This document shows, in pieces, positions 37,166-46,262 of a DNA stretch of 64,000 nt (its first letter is position 1; each line of letters begins with the position of its first letter). The notes under the pieces were generated by a model. That model was given only the letters and a program-made list of their open reading frames with translations. It ran no database searches and had not been told where the DNA came from. The translations under genes were made by a program, and so were the position numbers. The DNA comes from Colwellia sp. PAMC 20917. Its GTDB lineage: Bacteria; Pseudomonadota; Gammaproteobacteria; Enterobacterales; Alteromonadaceae. The stretch lies in NCBI RefSeq assembly GCF_001767295.1, contig NZ_CP014944.1, positions 2,852,001 through 2,916,000 on the forward strand, written 5' to 3'.

Positions 37166-38566
37166 ATGTCTGCACAAGCACATGCCACAGAATATAACGC
37201 TCCACAAAGTGTAACAACCATTAGTGCTAACGCACGCGTTGATTATATTTTACGCTTTTCAAAGCATGCCGTTTTGGTTGTTGACCAAGATGCCAATGTT
37301 TATTCTCAAGTAGCGAGTCAGTTTCTTGGCTCTTTGGGTAATGATCACAATGCTGCTTTTATCGCTATATCACCTAAATTAAACGATATTCAAATTCGCT
37401 GTCGTATTGTTGAGCAACTTTTCGCTGACACACTATTTGATCCTGAGCAGTCTTTAGCTGTTAGCTTGATCAATTTATCTAAGCAAGAAAAGCAAACCAT
37501 TGATATTGTCATCGAACACGCCCAGTTTCTCTCCGTACAAATTTTACATGAGCTATGTCAATTAACTGACATAGCTAAAAAAGCCAATTATGCAATCAGT
37601 GTGCTTATGCTTGGTACGCCAAAAGCTGGACTTTTACTGGCGCAAAATAAATCACTATTCCATAAAAAAATCTCAGTTTTATCTGGAGAAACAGGTCAGT
37701 TATTAACCCTTAACTCCAAAGCATTCAAAGTGAAGACATCACTTTTTACCTTCAGCCGTTTTACGAAGTGGACCTTAATTTTTATCAGTTTTGTGATTTG
37801 CTTAGGGGCAACAGGTTATTGGTTGTTTCAACAGGATGTTTTTAGTGCGAACACCGAGCTTAAATTAAAAGCAGTACCAGCAAACTCGACCAGTATTATT
37901 TCAGCTTATAATAATAAAAATGTGAGTGCTGCAGCGAAGAGTGAAGATATCTTTCTTTCGTTAACCGCACCCAACCCAGTAGTAAAGGTTCTAATGAGTC
38001 TACCGGCAGAGCCAAATGATATCGTTCAAGCAATTGTCAACGCTGAAAAAGACGTGGTTGAGTCGACAGACCCAATAGCCACCGATAAAGTTAAGCGCTT
38101 TGAATCGTTTCTTGATAAAAAAGGGGATACCGAAAATAAAGCTTCTTTTACCTTATCAACGGATAAAACCGTAAGAGCGGCTTTATCTGTTAAAAAGTCA
38201 GAAAATAAAGTGACACCCCTGATTACGCAAGCCGCTATTCCAGTAAACTCGATTGAAGATGTTGGCGGCCAAGGCAGTTACTATATAAGCGCACCATCGG
38301 GCTTTGTTATACAAATTGCTGGTTTTACTCGTCTTTCTGTCTATCAGGAGTTTATACCTGATTTTGTCGGTCTCAAGATTAAGAGTTACTATCGACTATT
38401 TAATCAACAACCTATGCTAATGATAACCTCTGAGGTTTTTAATACTCGTTTGGCCGCAGAAAAGGCCGTGACGTCACTGCCAAGTAGTATTAAAGTTTAT
38501 CAGCCGTGGGTAAAGTCACTTCAAGCAATTAATAATGAAATCAATGCTTATCAAGACTCCCAATAA
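37166..38566 (+). CDS. damX: DamX-like SPOR-domain cell division protein
   Basis: The 466-residue protein has a cytoplasmic N-terminal region (about 1-195) without an intact P-loop, a single membrane helix near 211-231 (LIFISFVICLGATGYWLF), a long low-complexity Lys/Ser/Ala linker, and a C-terminal SPOR domain (FVIQIAGFTRLSVYQEF to VYQPWVKSLQ). SPOR domains bind denuded peptidoglycan at the septum. Position between aroB and dam plus this topology identify it as DamX; the sequence itself is weakly conserved in the family. Confidence 0.88.
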   Translation: MSAQAHATEYNAPQSVTTISANARVDYILRFSKHAVLVVDQDANVYSQVASQFLGSLGNDHNAAFIAISPKLNDIQIRCRIVEQLFADTLFDPEQSLAVSLINLSKQEKQTIDIVIEHAQFLSVQILHELCQLTDIAKKANYAISVLMLGTPKAGLLLAQNKSLFHKKISVLSGETGQLLTLNSKAFKVKTSLFTFSRFTKWTLIFISFVICLGATGYWLFQQDVFSANTELKLKAVPANSTSIISAYNNKNVSAAAKSEDIFLSLTAPNPVVKVLMSLPAEPNDIVQAIVNAEKDVVESTDPIATDKVKRFESFLDKKGDTENKASFTLSTDKTVRAALSVKKSENKVTPLITQAAIPVNSIEDVGGQGSYYISAPSGFVIQIAGFTRLSVYQEFIPDFVGLKIKSYYRLFNQQPMLMITSEVFNTRLAAEKAVTSLPSSIKVYQPWVKSLQAINNEINAYQDSQ

Positions 38567-38655
38567 TAAGCTAATCAGGATACAATTCGTTTTCTATTTT
38601 AAACGTCTATTTAAGCCTAGCACTTAAATAATGAGTTGTAAGGCAAATGGGTTAA

Positions 38656-39474
38656 ATGATCAAAAAGCATCGAGCATTTTTAAAGTGGGCTGGCGGAAAA
38701 TACGGTCTCAGCGATGTAATTAATAAAATGTTACCCAAAGGGGAGCGTTTAGTAGAACCTTTTGTCGGTGCTGGTTCAGTATTTTTGAACAGTAATTTTG
38801 ACCATTACTTGTTAAATGATATAAATCAAGACTTAATCAATCTCTATAATATTATTAAAGATAACCCACAAAAATTTATCAAAGATTCAGCGATATACTT
38901 TACGCCTGAATATAATCAATCTGAAGTTTATTACCGGTTACGCAAAGAGTTTAATGCCAGTAGTGACAGCTACTTTCGTTCGCTGGTATTTCTTTATATG
39001 AACCGTCATGGTTATAATGGCTTATGTCGATATAATAAATCGGGCGGTTATAATGTTCCCTTTGGTAAGTATAAACGTCCATATTTTCCTGAAAATGAAA
39101 TGCTGTATTTTGCCGAAAAAGCTAAGAAAGCCACTTTTGTTTGTGAAGGTTACCGAGAAACTTTTGCCAGGGCAAAAAGTGGCGATGTCATTTACTGTGA
39201 TCCCCCTTATGTACCATTAAGTAAAACAGCTAGTTTTACCAGTTATGTTGGTAATGGCTTTGGTTTAGATGAGCAAGCTGATTTAGCCAATATTGCTGAA
39301 GAAGTCACTGAGCAAGATAAAATATCAGTATTGATCAGTAATCATGACACTATCTGGACACGTAAAATATATGAGCATGCCAGTAAGCAAAAAACGATAC
39401 AAGTAGCGCGCACTATTAGCCAAAAGGCGAGTAAACGTAATAAAGTTGCAGAGTTACTGGTACTTTATAAGTAA
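38656..39474 (+). CDS. dam: DNA adenine methylase Dam
   Basis: Dam methylates adenine in GATC and guides mismatch repair and replication timing. The 272 residues carry motif I FLKWAGGKYGL, the target region with RYNKSGGYNVPFGKY, and the catalytic motif IV DPPY at 182-185 (VIYCDPPYVPLS). The length matches Escherichia coli Dam (278). It lies 89 bp after damX in the conserved cluster. Confidence 0.96.
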   Translation: MIKKHRAFLKWAGGKYGLSDVINKMLPKGERLVEPFVGAGSVFLNSNFDHYLLNDINQDLINLYNIIKDNPQKFIKDSAIYFTPEYNQSEVYYRLRKEFNASSDSYFRSLVFLYMNRHGYNGLCRYNKSGGYNVPFGKYKRPYFPENEMLYFAEKAKKATFVCEGYRETFARAKSGDVIYCDPPYVPLSKTASFTSYVGNGFGLDEQADLANIAEEVTEQDKISVLISNHDTIWTRKIYEHASKQKTIQVARTISQKASKRNKVAELLVLYK

Positions 39475-39492
39475 GCTTCTAAGTCACTTATC

Positions 39493-39723
39493 TTAAGGTA
39501 AAACTAAAGATACTGCCGCAATTAACACGCCTATAAATATAGCGACACCGATTACAGCAGCAATGATGAAGTGGCTTAGTTTTCCTTCACTAAAATCTCT
39601 ATCGCGGTTTTTATTACTTTGTACGCCAAAAAAAGCGGCGCCGACGCTTTTAGCGGTCGTTTTAAAACTACTGCTTTTATCAGAAGAATTTGTTTTTTTT
39701 GATAAGTTTTCCGTTGGCATCAT
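39493..39723 (-). CDS. DUF2970 small membrane protein
   Basis: The 76-residue protein has a Ser/Lys-rich cytoplasmic start, the motif KSVGAAFFGVQSNKNRDRDF and one C-terminal helix (FIIAAVIGVAIFIGVLIAAV). This pattern is that of DUF2970, found widely in marine gammaproteobacteria with no known function. It is convergent with dam. A second in-frame ATG immediately follows the first. Confidence 0.8.
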   Translation of the reverse strand: MMPTENLSKKTNSSDKSSSFKTTAKSVGAAFFGVQSNKNRDRDFSEGKLSHFIIAAVIGVAIFIGVLIAAVSLVLP

Positions 39724-40035
39724 ATAATCCTTTTGTTGGGTGACACTTGATAGTCGCTTACTTTTCGCGCTAAAACAATCCTAAATATATTTCATCATTA
39801 TTATCTACACGTTTTAGCGTTATCGAACGAGCAACTTATTTCAAGGTGATCGCTAACGTGGTGGCGATGAACAATGATTACCTGTTTAACATAACAGGGT
39901 AAAGTCGATATAAATTATAAAAAATGCATATATTTTTGACAGTAAAATATAGCTAGTCTATGCTAAATTGTATATTTGTCTAATATACCGATTATTTATC
40001 TAATTTACTGATAAAAATAGAAAAAGGATTTTCCA

Positions 40036-41217
40036 TTGAACACGGATCTACTCAATTATGTTAACTTTCCCGCTTTAATTATTAATGAGCAAGGAACTGT
40101 AGTTAGTCGTAGTAAACACATCAAGCATAAATATCATATTAATGAGGGAGATGACTTCTTTGCATTATGTGACAGTAAGGTTAGTTTATCTGAATTCATT
40201 CTCAACTTTTCTAATATGCCTTTAGGCTCAAATGATAAATGTTTAACACATTTTAGTTTTATCCAAAAAAATATAGAGGTGTATGTCAGTATTATCAGTA
40301 AACAGCCGATTCTTTTTCTGATTGAATATAGTGCTGAATTACTACAGGATTCATCTGTTGTTGACTTAGTCGACCACTCGAATAATTTATTGTCCTTAGT
40401 TGACAAAAACTATCACTATTTGTCAGTTAATGAACAATATAGCCATAAATGGGGCTTGCAAAAAACGGACATTATTAACCAACATGTTATGACGGTCTTA
40501 GGAGAAGAAGTGTTCAACAAAGTGGTTAAGAAAGAGCTCGATTTATGTTTTTCAGGTAAGGTGAGAACTTATACTGATTGGTTTTATTCAGAAAATAAAA
40601 ATCAAATGCTCTTTCTCAAGGTTGCTTACCAACCTGTTTTTGATAGTCAATCAGACCAAGTTAACTTTGTAGCTGTCACAGTGACTGATATTACCGATAT
40701 CCAAGTGCTTAATGAACAACTGACGGAACAAGCTTTCCATGATCCGCTAACCACCTTAGATAATCGATACGCTTTAATGGCATATTTCGATAAACTTTCC
40801 GCAACACTGACCAGAAATGATTGTTACAGTCTAGTGATGATAGACTTAGATGACTTTAAACGCGTTAATGATTCATACGGTCATAATATCGGCGATGAAC
40901 TGTTAAAAGCCTTTGCAGTTAACCTAAAAAACACTTTACGTGCTGATGACTTTTGTTGTAGATGGGGTGGAGATGAATTTGTGCTGATATTAGCGCAAGG
41001 AAACACAGCTCAAACATTAGTCACTGCAAGATATAATATAAACGATCGATTTCAGCAACTGCAAGAGAAAGTTTACCAGGTGGCAAAGCATAAATTATCA
41101 TTGAGATTCTCATTCGGTTTAGCTTTATTTCCTCAACAATCCAAGAGCTTAGAACAACTCATCTCGATAGCAGACAGCAAAATGTACCGTGACAAAAAAC
41201 TACAAAAGTTAAGTTAA
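40036..41217 (+). CDS. PAS-GGDEF diguanylate cyclase
   Basis: The protein makes cyclic di-GMP from two GTP. It starts at a TTG (40036) with AAGGA 7 bp upstream and has no membrane helix. Residues about 110-230 form a PAS fold (LLSLVDKNYHYLSVNEQY, VNFVAVTVTDITDIQ), and from about 235 the GGDEF domain runs to the end. The active site GGDEF at 311-315 is intact and the inhibitory RxxD site (RADD) precedes it at the correct distance, so it is probably an active, feedback-inhibited cyclase. The N-terminal 100 residues match no domain I recognise. It is monocistronic. Confidence 0.9.
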   Translation: MNTDLLNYVNFPALIINEQGTVVSRSKHIKHKYHINEGDDFFALCDSKVSLSEFILNFSNMPLGSNDKCLTHFSFIQKNIEVYVSIISKQPILFLIEYSAELLQDSSVVDLVDHSNNLLSLVDKNYHYLSVNEQYSHKWGLQKTDIINQHVMTVLGEEVFNKVVKKELDLCFSGKVRTYTDWFYSENKNQMLFLKVAYQPVFDSQSDQVNFVAVTVTDITDIQVLNEQLTEQAFHDPLTTLDNRYALMAYFDKLSATLTRNDCYSLVMIDLDDFKRVNDSYGHNIGDELLKAFAVNLKNTLRADDFCCRWGGDEFVLILAQGNTAQTLVTARYNINDRFQQLQEKVYQVAKHKLSLRFSFGLALFPQQSKSLEQLISIADSKMYRDKKLQKLS

Positions 41218-41230
41218 ATCTCACCTCAAC

Positions 41231-41258
41231 AAAGGTCCCTAGATTAAGGACCTTTTAT
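41231..41258. terminator. Terminator between cyclase and nagB genes
   Basis: The 8-bp stem AAAGGTCC/GGACCTTT has a 9-nt loop, with T on one strand and A on the other. It can serve both convergent genes. Confidence 0.75.
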
Positions 41259-41274
41259 TGAAGCATACACTTGG

Positions 41275-42081
41275 TTAATAATTATGATAAAACCCATAAG
41301 TTTCGTTTATTTTACGGTGTTGCTGATCAGCCCAAAGGTAATACTGATGATCTTGTAGTTGGCTTGCAGCTGCTTTGTCTAACAAAATAACTGCATTTTC
41401 ATGCATCTGTAATGCGGATGCCGGACACATAGCGGATAAAGCGCCAGTGATCATTGTATTTACTGCCTGGGCTTTATTTTCTCCTGTCGCCATTAATAAT
41501 ACATAGCGAGCATCCATAATAGTGCCAATACCCATGGTCATTGCCATCGTTGGTTGTGTTTCACCGTCTTTAAATAAGCGGCTATTATCTGTCAGTGTTT
41601 GCTGTGTTAATGTTTTAATACGGGTACGAGATGATAAGCTCGAAGTCGGTTCATTAAAACCAATATGGCCATTAGCGCCAATACCTAATATTTGTAAGTC
41701 GATACCCCCTAATGATTTTATTTTGTTTTCGTAGTTAAGCCCTTGTTCACGTGGGTTTTGGTTATGGTTACACGTTGGTAGGTAGGTATTGGTTTGTGCG
41801 ATGTCTACGTTATCAAATAAATGCTCTTTCATAAAACTCCGATAACTTTGAGCATTATTAGCATTAATATTATGGTATTCATCAAGATTAAATGACGAGA
41901 CGTGACTAAAGCTTAGCCCTTCATTTTTATGTTTATTAACTAAATGTTTATAGAGGCTAATCGGGGTGCTACCGGTAGCAAGACCAAGCACAGGTTTGGC
42001 TTTTTTAGTGATTAATTCACTGACCCATAGTGCTGCATGCTCTGCAACTTGTTCAGCATCATCAAAAATAATTATTTGCAT
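41275..42081 (-). CDS. nagB: Glucosamine-6-phosphate deaminase NagB
   Basis: NagB converts glucosamine-6-phosphate to fructose-6-phosphate and ammonia in amino-sugar catabolism. The 268-residue protein has LGLATGSTPISLYKHL, SFNLDEYHNI and the catalytic GANGHIGFNEP. Having Asn where Escherichia coli has Asp141 is as in Bacillus-type NagB. It stands alone here, with no nagA, nagE or chitin genes beside it, although chitin-derived amino sugars are a common marine substrate. Confidence 0.93.
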   Translation of the reverse strand: MQIIIFDDAEQVAEHAALWVSELITKKAKPVLGLATGSTPISLYKHLVNKHKNEGLSFSHVSSFNLDEYHNINANNAQSYRSFMKEHLFDNVDIAQTNTYLPTCNHNQNPREQGLNYENKIKSLGGIDLQILGIGANGHIGFNEPTSSLSSRTRIKTLTQQTLTDNSRLFKDGETQPTMAMTMGIGTIMDARYVLLMATGENKAQAVNTMITGALSAMCPASALQMHENAVILLDKAAASQLQDHQYYLWADQQHRKINETYGFYHNY

Positions 42082-42288
42082 GTAAAATCCTTAAAATTTA
42101 ATTTAATTAGGTAAAATTTCACTAATGGATGCAAATCGTTAATGTGATGAATATCGGCTTTTTGGTTTCGCTAAATATATTAATTAGGTTTAAATATTTT
42201 AGCTAGGCCGCCGTTTATTTTTAAATCAACACTCATATAATTGTACTACGCGAAGATTTTTTTTGCACTGTCTTTAACTATCTTTAAA

Positions 42289-42313
42289 AAGCCAGTAAAA
42301 TTATTACTGGCTT
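42289..42313 (-). terminator. Terminator of the TorF-like porin gene
   Basis: The 10-bp stem AAGCCAGTAA/TTACTGGCTT is followed on the minus strand by TTTTT, just after the porin stop codon. Confidence 0.85.
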
Positions 42314-42321
42314 ATCTTTAT

Positions 42322-43011
42322 TTATAAGTCGATATCAACCGAATAAGAAATGACAAACTTCATATCATCATTATCGATGTCGGTATCAGATACCGCAAAG
42401 GTAAAGCCATCTTTACTTAAGCTAACACTGTAATCGTTATAATCTTCTGCGATCATGGCGTCGTCAAAAGAATAATCGCCAAGATGAAAAGCTAAGGTTA
42501 AACCGTCAGCTACTTCAAACTCTGCTCCTGCTGCAATATATAAGCTGGCATCAGCAAACGCCGCACCGTCGTCGTTATGAATTCCGTAACTTGCTGAAAG
42601 TGAAAAATATGAATAGCCCAAAGAGCCATATATCTCGCCAAAATCATATTCGTTAGTACTATCAGCTTGGGCTGAGTCAGGGTAGGCATAATAAATATAA
42701 CCTACATCATAACTAACATCTTCGTTTAATTGGCCGCTAAAACCTAAGTAGAAATCTACTTCAGCACTCGCATCATCACCAAAATCGACATTTGAAGCCC
42801 AAGCTCCAGCATAAAAGCCTGAATCGTCAGCATAGTCAATACCACCAGAAATAGCGGCAGCATTGTCTGTTTGGCTAACACCACGCCATATATAGTTACT
42901 ACTAGCAGCAACATTAGCAGATAAACCTTCAACAGCTGATGCTTGTGTTGATAATAATGAAGTAGCGGCAAGTAAAGATGTGAGCGATATCGATAATAGT
43001 GTTTTTTTCAT
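42322..43011 (-). CDS. TorF-family putative porin
   Basis: The start at 43011 (MKKTLLSISLTSLLAATSLL) is chosen for its AAAGAGA ribosome site and signal peptide ending STQASA; a longer frame starts at 43092. The mature barrel begins LSANVAASSNYIWRGVSQT, the signature of the TorF/TIGR02001 family, and is strongly acidic (many Asp). It ends FVISYSVDIDL. Known members are outer-membrane proteins of marine bacteria of uncertain substrate. It is transcribed alone. Confidence 0.85.
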   Translation of the reverse strand: MKKTLLSISLTSLLAATSLLSTQASAVEGLSANVAASSNYIWRGVSQTDNAAAISGGIDYADDSGFYAGAWASNVDFGDDASAEVDFYLGFSGQLNEDVSYDVGYIYYAYPDSAQADSTNEYDFGEIYGSLGYSYFSLSASYGIHNDDGAAFADASLYIAAGAEFEVADGLTLAFHLGDYSFDDAMIAEDYNDYSVSLSKDGFTFAVSDTDIDNDDMKFVISYSVDIDL

Positions 43012-43480
43012 AATAGTCTCTTTATGTAGTAGTTTTTTATTTAATACTTTAGGGCTAAACCATACATTGCAAGGTAGATGCCTGAGCGACATAATAATAT
43101 CAATAAATTTTACATAGTAATTTCAATGGCTTGGCAAGGTTGTTTTTTTATTATGAGGGTCTCTCACTAATAGACGAGCTTTATTGGTGCAATTAAATCG
43201 TTAACGCTCATAAAAAGTGCATAAAATATCGATTCGTATTTTCATAAAATATCGACTGGTATTATCTGGTATGGAGTGGTCTTTCTTGGCAGTCTTTCAC
43301 TTTATAGTTAAGCCGTGGTTATAAAAAGTAATTAGAGCACGAAATAATCATGAGCATTCGACACTAAAATAGCAATCGCTGGGTAACATTGAGTTAAATA
43401 ACGCTTGGGCGCATGAATTTATAGAGTTTTCCCTTAGGTCGTTGTTATAATGTTGAGCAATATTCTAAAAAGGTTTATCT
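43012..43480. other. Intergenic region between porin and rpe
   Basis: The porin and rpe are divergent across 469 bp. I see no gene or clear repeat. It should hold both promoters; a poly-T stretch lies at about 43142-43151. Confidence 0.4.
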
Positions 43481-44155
43481 ATGTCTTCTTTTTTAATTGC
43501 TCCTTCTATATTGTCTGCTGATTTCGCACGTTTAGGTGATGATGTTGCTAAGGTTTTAGCTGCGGGTGCCGATGTTGTGCACTTCGATGTAATGGATAAT
43601 CATTTTGTGCCTAACTTAACTTTTGGTCCGATGATTTGTCAGTCGCTACGTGATTACGGTATTACCGCTCCTATTGATGTACATTTAATGGTCAAGCAGG
43701 TTGATAGTCTAATTCCAGGCTTTGCTAAAGCAGGCGCAGATATTATCACTTTTCATCCAGAGGCAAGTGACCATATTGATCGTACTTTGCAATTAATAAA
43801 AGACCATGGCTGTAAAGCGGGATTGGTACTAAATCCGGCCACGCCATTGAATTGTTTAGATTTTGTTATGGATAAACTTGATGTTATCTTGTTGATGTCA
43901 GTTAATCCTGGCTTTGGTGGGCAATCGTTTATTCCAACCACATTGGATAAATTGAAATTAGTAAAAGAGCGCATCATCGCTAGTGGACGTGATATTCGTT
44001 TACAGGTTGATGGTGGTGTTAAAGCAGATAATATTGCTGAAATAGCGGCGGCGGGGGCTGACATGTTCGTCGCAGGGTCAGCCATTTTCTCAAAGCCAGA
44101 TTATAAGCTGGCGATTGATGAAATGCGCAGCGAATTAGCGACAGTTAGCCAATAG
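43481..44155 (+). CDS. rpe: Ribulose-phosphate 3-epimerase Rpe
   Basis: Rpe interconverts ribulose-5-phosphate and xylulose-5-phosphate. The 224-residue TIM barrel has [14 protein letters not shown], the metal-binding [35 protein letters not shown] and [11 protein letters not shown]. In Escherichia coli it lies in dam-rpe-gph-trpS. Here trpS follows after 39 bp and gph is missing. Confidence 0.97.
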   Translation: MSSFLIAPSILSADFARLGDDVAKVLAAGADVVHFDVMDNHFVPNLTFGPMICQSLRDYGITAPIDVHLMVKQVDSLIPGFAKAGADIITFHPEASDHIDRTLQLIKDHGCKAGLVLNPATPLNCLDFVMDKLDVILLMSVNPGFGGQSFIPTTLDKLKLVKERIIASGRDIRLQVDGGVKADNIAEIAAAGADMFVAGSAIFSKPDYKLAIDEMRSELATVSQ

Positions 44156-44194
44156 TTTAATTAACAAATAAATCAAATAAAATAAAGAGAAATC

Positions 44195-45199
44195 ATGAGT
44201 AAACCTATCGTATTAAGCGGCTGTCAGCCATCAGGTGATTTAACCATTGGTAATTATTTAGGTGCGTTAAAACAATGGGTTAGCATGCAAGATAGCCATG
44301 AGTGTTATTACATGTTGGTTGATCAACATGCTATTACTGTTCGCCCAAATCCAGCAGATTTGCGAAAGGCGACGCTTGATGGCCTAGCCTTGTATCTAGC
44401 CTGCGGCGTTGACCCAGAAAAGAGTACCATCTTTATTCAATCACATGTCCCTGAACATGCTCAGCTTAGTTGGGTGTTAAATTGTTACACACAAATGGGC
44501 GAATTGAACAGAATGACGCAATACAAAGATAAGTCACAAAAGTCTGAAGCAAATATGAATTCAGGTTTATTTACTTATCCAGTCTTAATGGCGGCAGATA
44601 TTCTTCTCTATAATGCTGACCGTGTGCCGGTTGGTGAAGATCAAAAGCAGCATCTAGAATTAGCCCGTGATATAGCGACTCGTTTTAATAATCTTCATGG
44701 TGACACATTCACAGTGCCAGACCCTTATATTCCTGAATTTGGTGCGCGAGTAATGAGCTTACTTGAGCCGACAAAGAAAATGTCAAAATCAGACGCTAAT
44801 CCTGGTAATTTTATTGGCTTATTAGAAGACCCTAAAAAAATCAGTAAAAAAATCAAACGCGCCATGACTGATTCTGATGAAGAAGCTAATATCTATTTTA
44901 ATATTGAAGAAAAGCCAGGTGTATCAAATTTATTGTCTTTATTGTCTTGTTGTACAGGTGAAACCGTTGAACAGTTAGTGCCACAATATGAAGATAAAAT
45001 GTACGGGCACTTAAAAGGTGACGTTGCTAATGCTGTGGTCGCTTTATTAGAACCTATTCAGCAAAGATATCATCAAATCCGTGAGGACCAGGCTTATTTA
45101 GATTCGGTGATGAAAGCAGGCGCTGAAAAAGCATCAGCTAGAGCAAGTAAAATATTAGCAAAAGTGTATGATGCGGTAGGTTTTATTCCTCGCCCTTAA
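44195..45199 (+). CDS. trpS: Tryptophanyl-tRNA synthetase TrpS
   Basis: This class I aminoacyl-tRNA synthetase charges tRNA-Trp. The 334-residue protein has the HIGH-like signature as [12 protein letters not shown] near the N-terminus and KMSKS at 195-199, plus [20 protein letters not shown]. It is co-transcribed with rpe and ends in a strong terminator. Confidence 0.97.
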   Translation: MSKPIVLSGCQPSGDLTIGNYLGALKQWVSMQDSHECYYMLVDQHAITVRPNPADLRKATLDGLALYLACGVDPEKSTIFIQSHVPEHAQLSWVLNCYTQMGELNRMTQYKDKSQKSEANMNSGLFTYPVLMAADILLYNADRVPVGEDQKQHLELARDIATRFNNLHGDTFTVPDPYIPEFGARVMSLLEPTKKMSKSDANPGNFIGLLEDPKKISKKIKRAMTDSDEEANIYFNIEEKPGVSNLLSLLSCCTGETVEQLVPQYEDKMYGHLKGDVANAVVALLEPIQQRYHQIREDQAYLDSVMKAGAEKASARASKILAKVYDAVGFIPRP

Positions 45200-45242
45200 T
45201 GTGTCGTCATCACTCAGTTGTTATTCTCTGGGCTAACAAACA

Positions 45243-45272
45243 AAAAAGCTAACGAACTCGTTAGCTTTTTTT
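45243..45272. terminator. Terminator after trpS
   Basis: The 12-bp stem AAAAAGCTAACG/CGTTAGCTTTTT has loop AACT and T runs on both strands. It is shared with the convergent FHA gene. Confidence 0.92.
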
Positions 45273-45287
45273 GTTTATTAAGCCGCT

Positions 45288-46262
45288 TTATTTGTCTTCA
45301 AGTGCCGCTTCTTGCGCATCGTTAAATAATGTTTTACTGCTCTCAAGAAAGCCTTGGACATTATTGCTGTGAGTAAATAAATAACTTGGCGCCATTAACG
45401 TGGTATTAAAAGCGGGACGGATACTGAATTCAGGTTTTTTACTAAACTGAATTAAGAAGCTACCACCAAACAATAACAGCGTCATGCAACTTGCTACTAC
45501 TGTTCTGCGTCGAGTGGTCATATGAAAACCAATTTGGCAATTTAGCCAGAATAAACAAAATGCCAATACAATAGGTAAGAAAGTGGCAAGCACGCTGAGT
45601 ATTGACTGAGATGAAGCATTAAAACTGGTGATGTTTTCAATAAAATCACTTAGCCACATTAAATTGTAAAAGACAAAACAGATACCTAATTGTCCCCAAA
45701 ACCTAGCATCATGCTTGGTTAAATGAGAAACCAAAGCAACACCGATAGGCCAAAGCCCAAAGAGTAAAGTCATGCCAATAGCGGGTACTAATAACTGAGT
45801 GAAATTGACTTCTACAGGGTTGTGAAGGTTAAATAACCAGCCGGTAATACTGGCAAATAATAAAATGTTTACAGCTAAAAAGAGAGGATGTCTTGTTAAG
45901 GTTAAAATATTTTCAAAAGGGCTAAAACTAATGCTTTCAGATACGGGGTGATCGGGAAAAACAATGCGTACTAAGCTTTTGCCAATCATAAAGACTTGTC
46001 CAGAACGAACTATGTGTTGATGGATAGCTGATTTTGTTTTTGAAAACTCATCGTCATAAAAGCTGCCGTTAATAGAGCCTTCATCGTTTAGCAGCCAATG
46101 TTCACCATTAAAATTAAGACTAAGGTGTTGGGCACAAATATGTGGGTCAGCCATAATAATATCATTATCATAACCACGACCAATATTGATGTGATTTTGC
46201 ATAAATTTATGTCGCGCTATTAATTTATGGGCGCGAGTAATTTCTTCTATGATTATTTCCAT
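45288..46262 (-). CDS. FHA-domain membrane protein
   Basis: The 324-residue protein has an N-terminal forkhead-associated domain (about 20-95) with INIGRGYDNDI, ICAQHLSLNF and NDEGSINGSFYDDE, the phosphothreonine-binding pattern. Five predicted helices follow (for example FLAVNILLFASITGWLF, MTLLFGLWPIGVALVSHL, FLPIVLAFCLFWLNCQIGF) and a short C-terminal tail. It overlaps the upstream protease gene by 10 bp, so the two are translated together. A role in phospho-signalling to the periplasmic protease is possible but inferred only from the pairing. No kinase is nearby. Confidence 0.8.
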   Translation of the reverse strand: MEIIIEEITRAHKLIARHKFMQNHINIGRGYDNDIIMADPHICAQHLSLNFNGEHWLLNDEGSINGSFYDDEFSKTKSAIHQHIVRSGQVFMIGKSLVRIVFPDHPVSESISFSPFENILTLTRHPLFLAVNILLFASITGWLFNLHNPVEVNFTQLLVPAIGMTLLFGLWPIGVALVSHLTKHDARFWGQLGICFVFYNLMWLSDFIENITSFNASSQSILSVLATFLPIVLAFCLFWLNCQIGFHMTTRRRTVVASCMTLLLFGGSFLIQFSKKPEFSIRPAFNTTLMAPSYLFTHSNNVQGFLESSKTLFNDAQEAALEDK

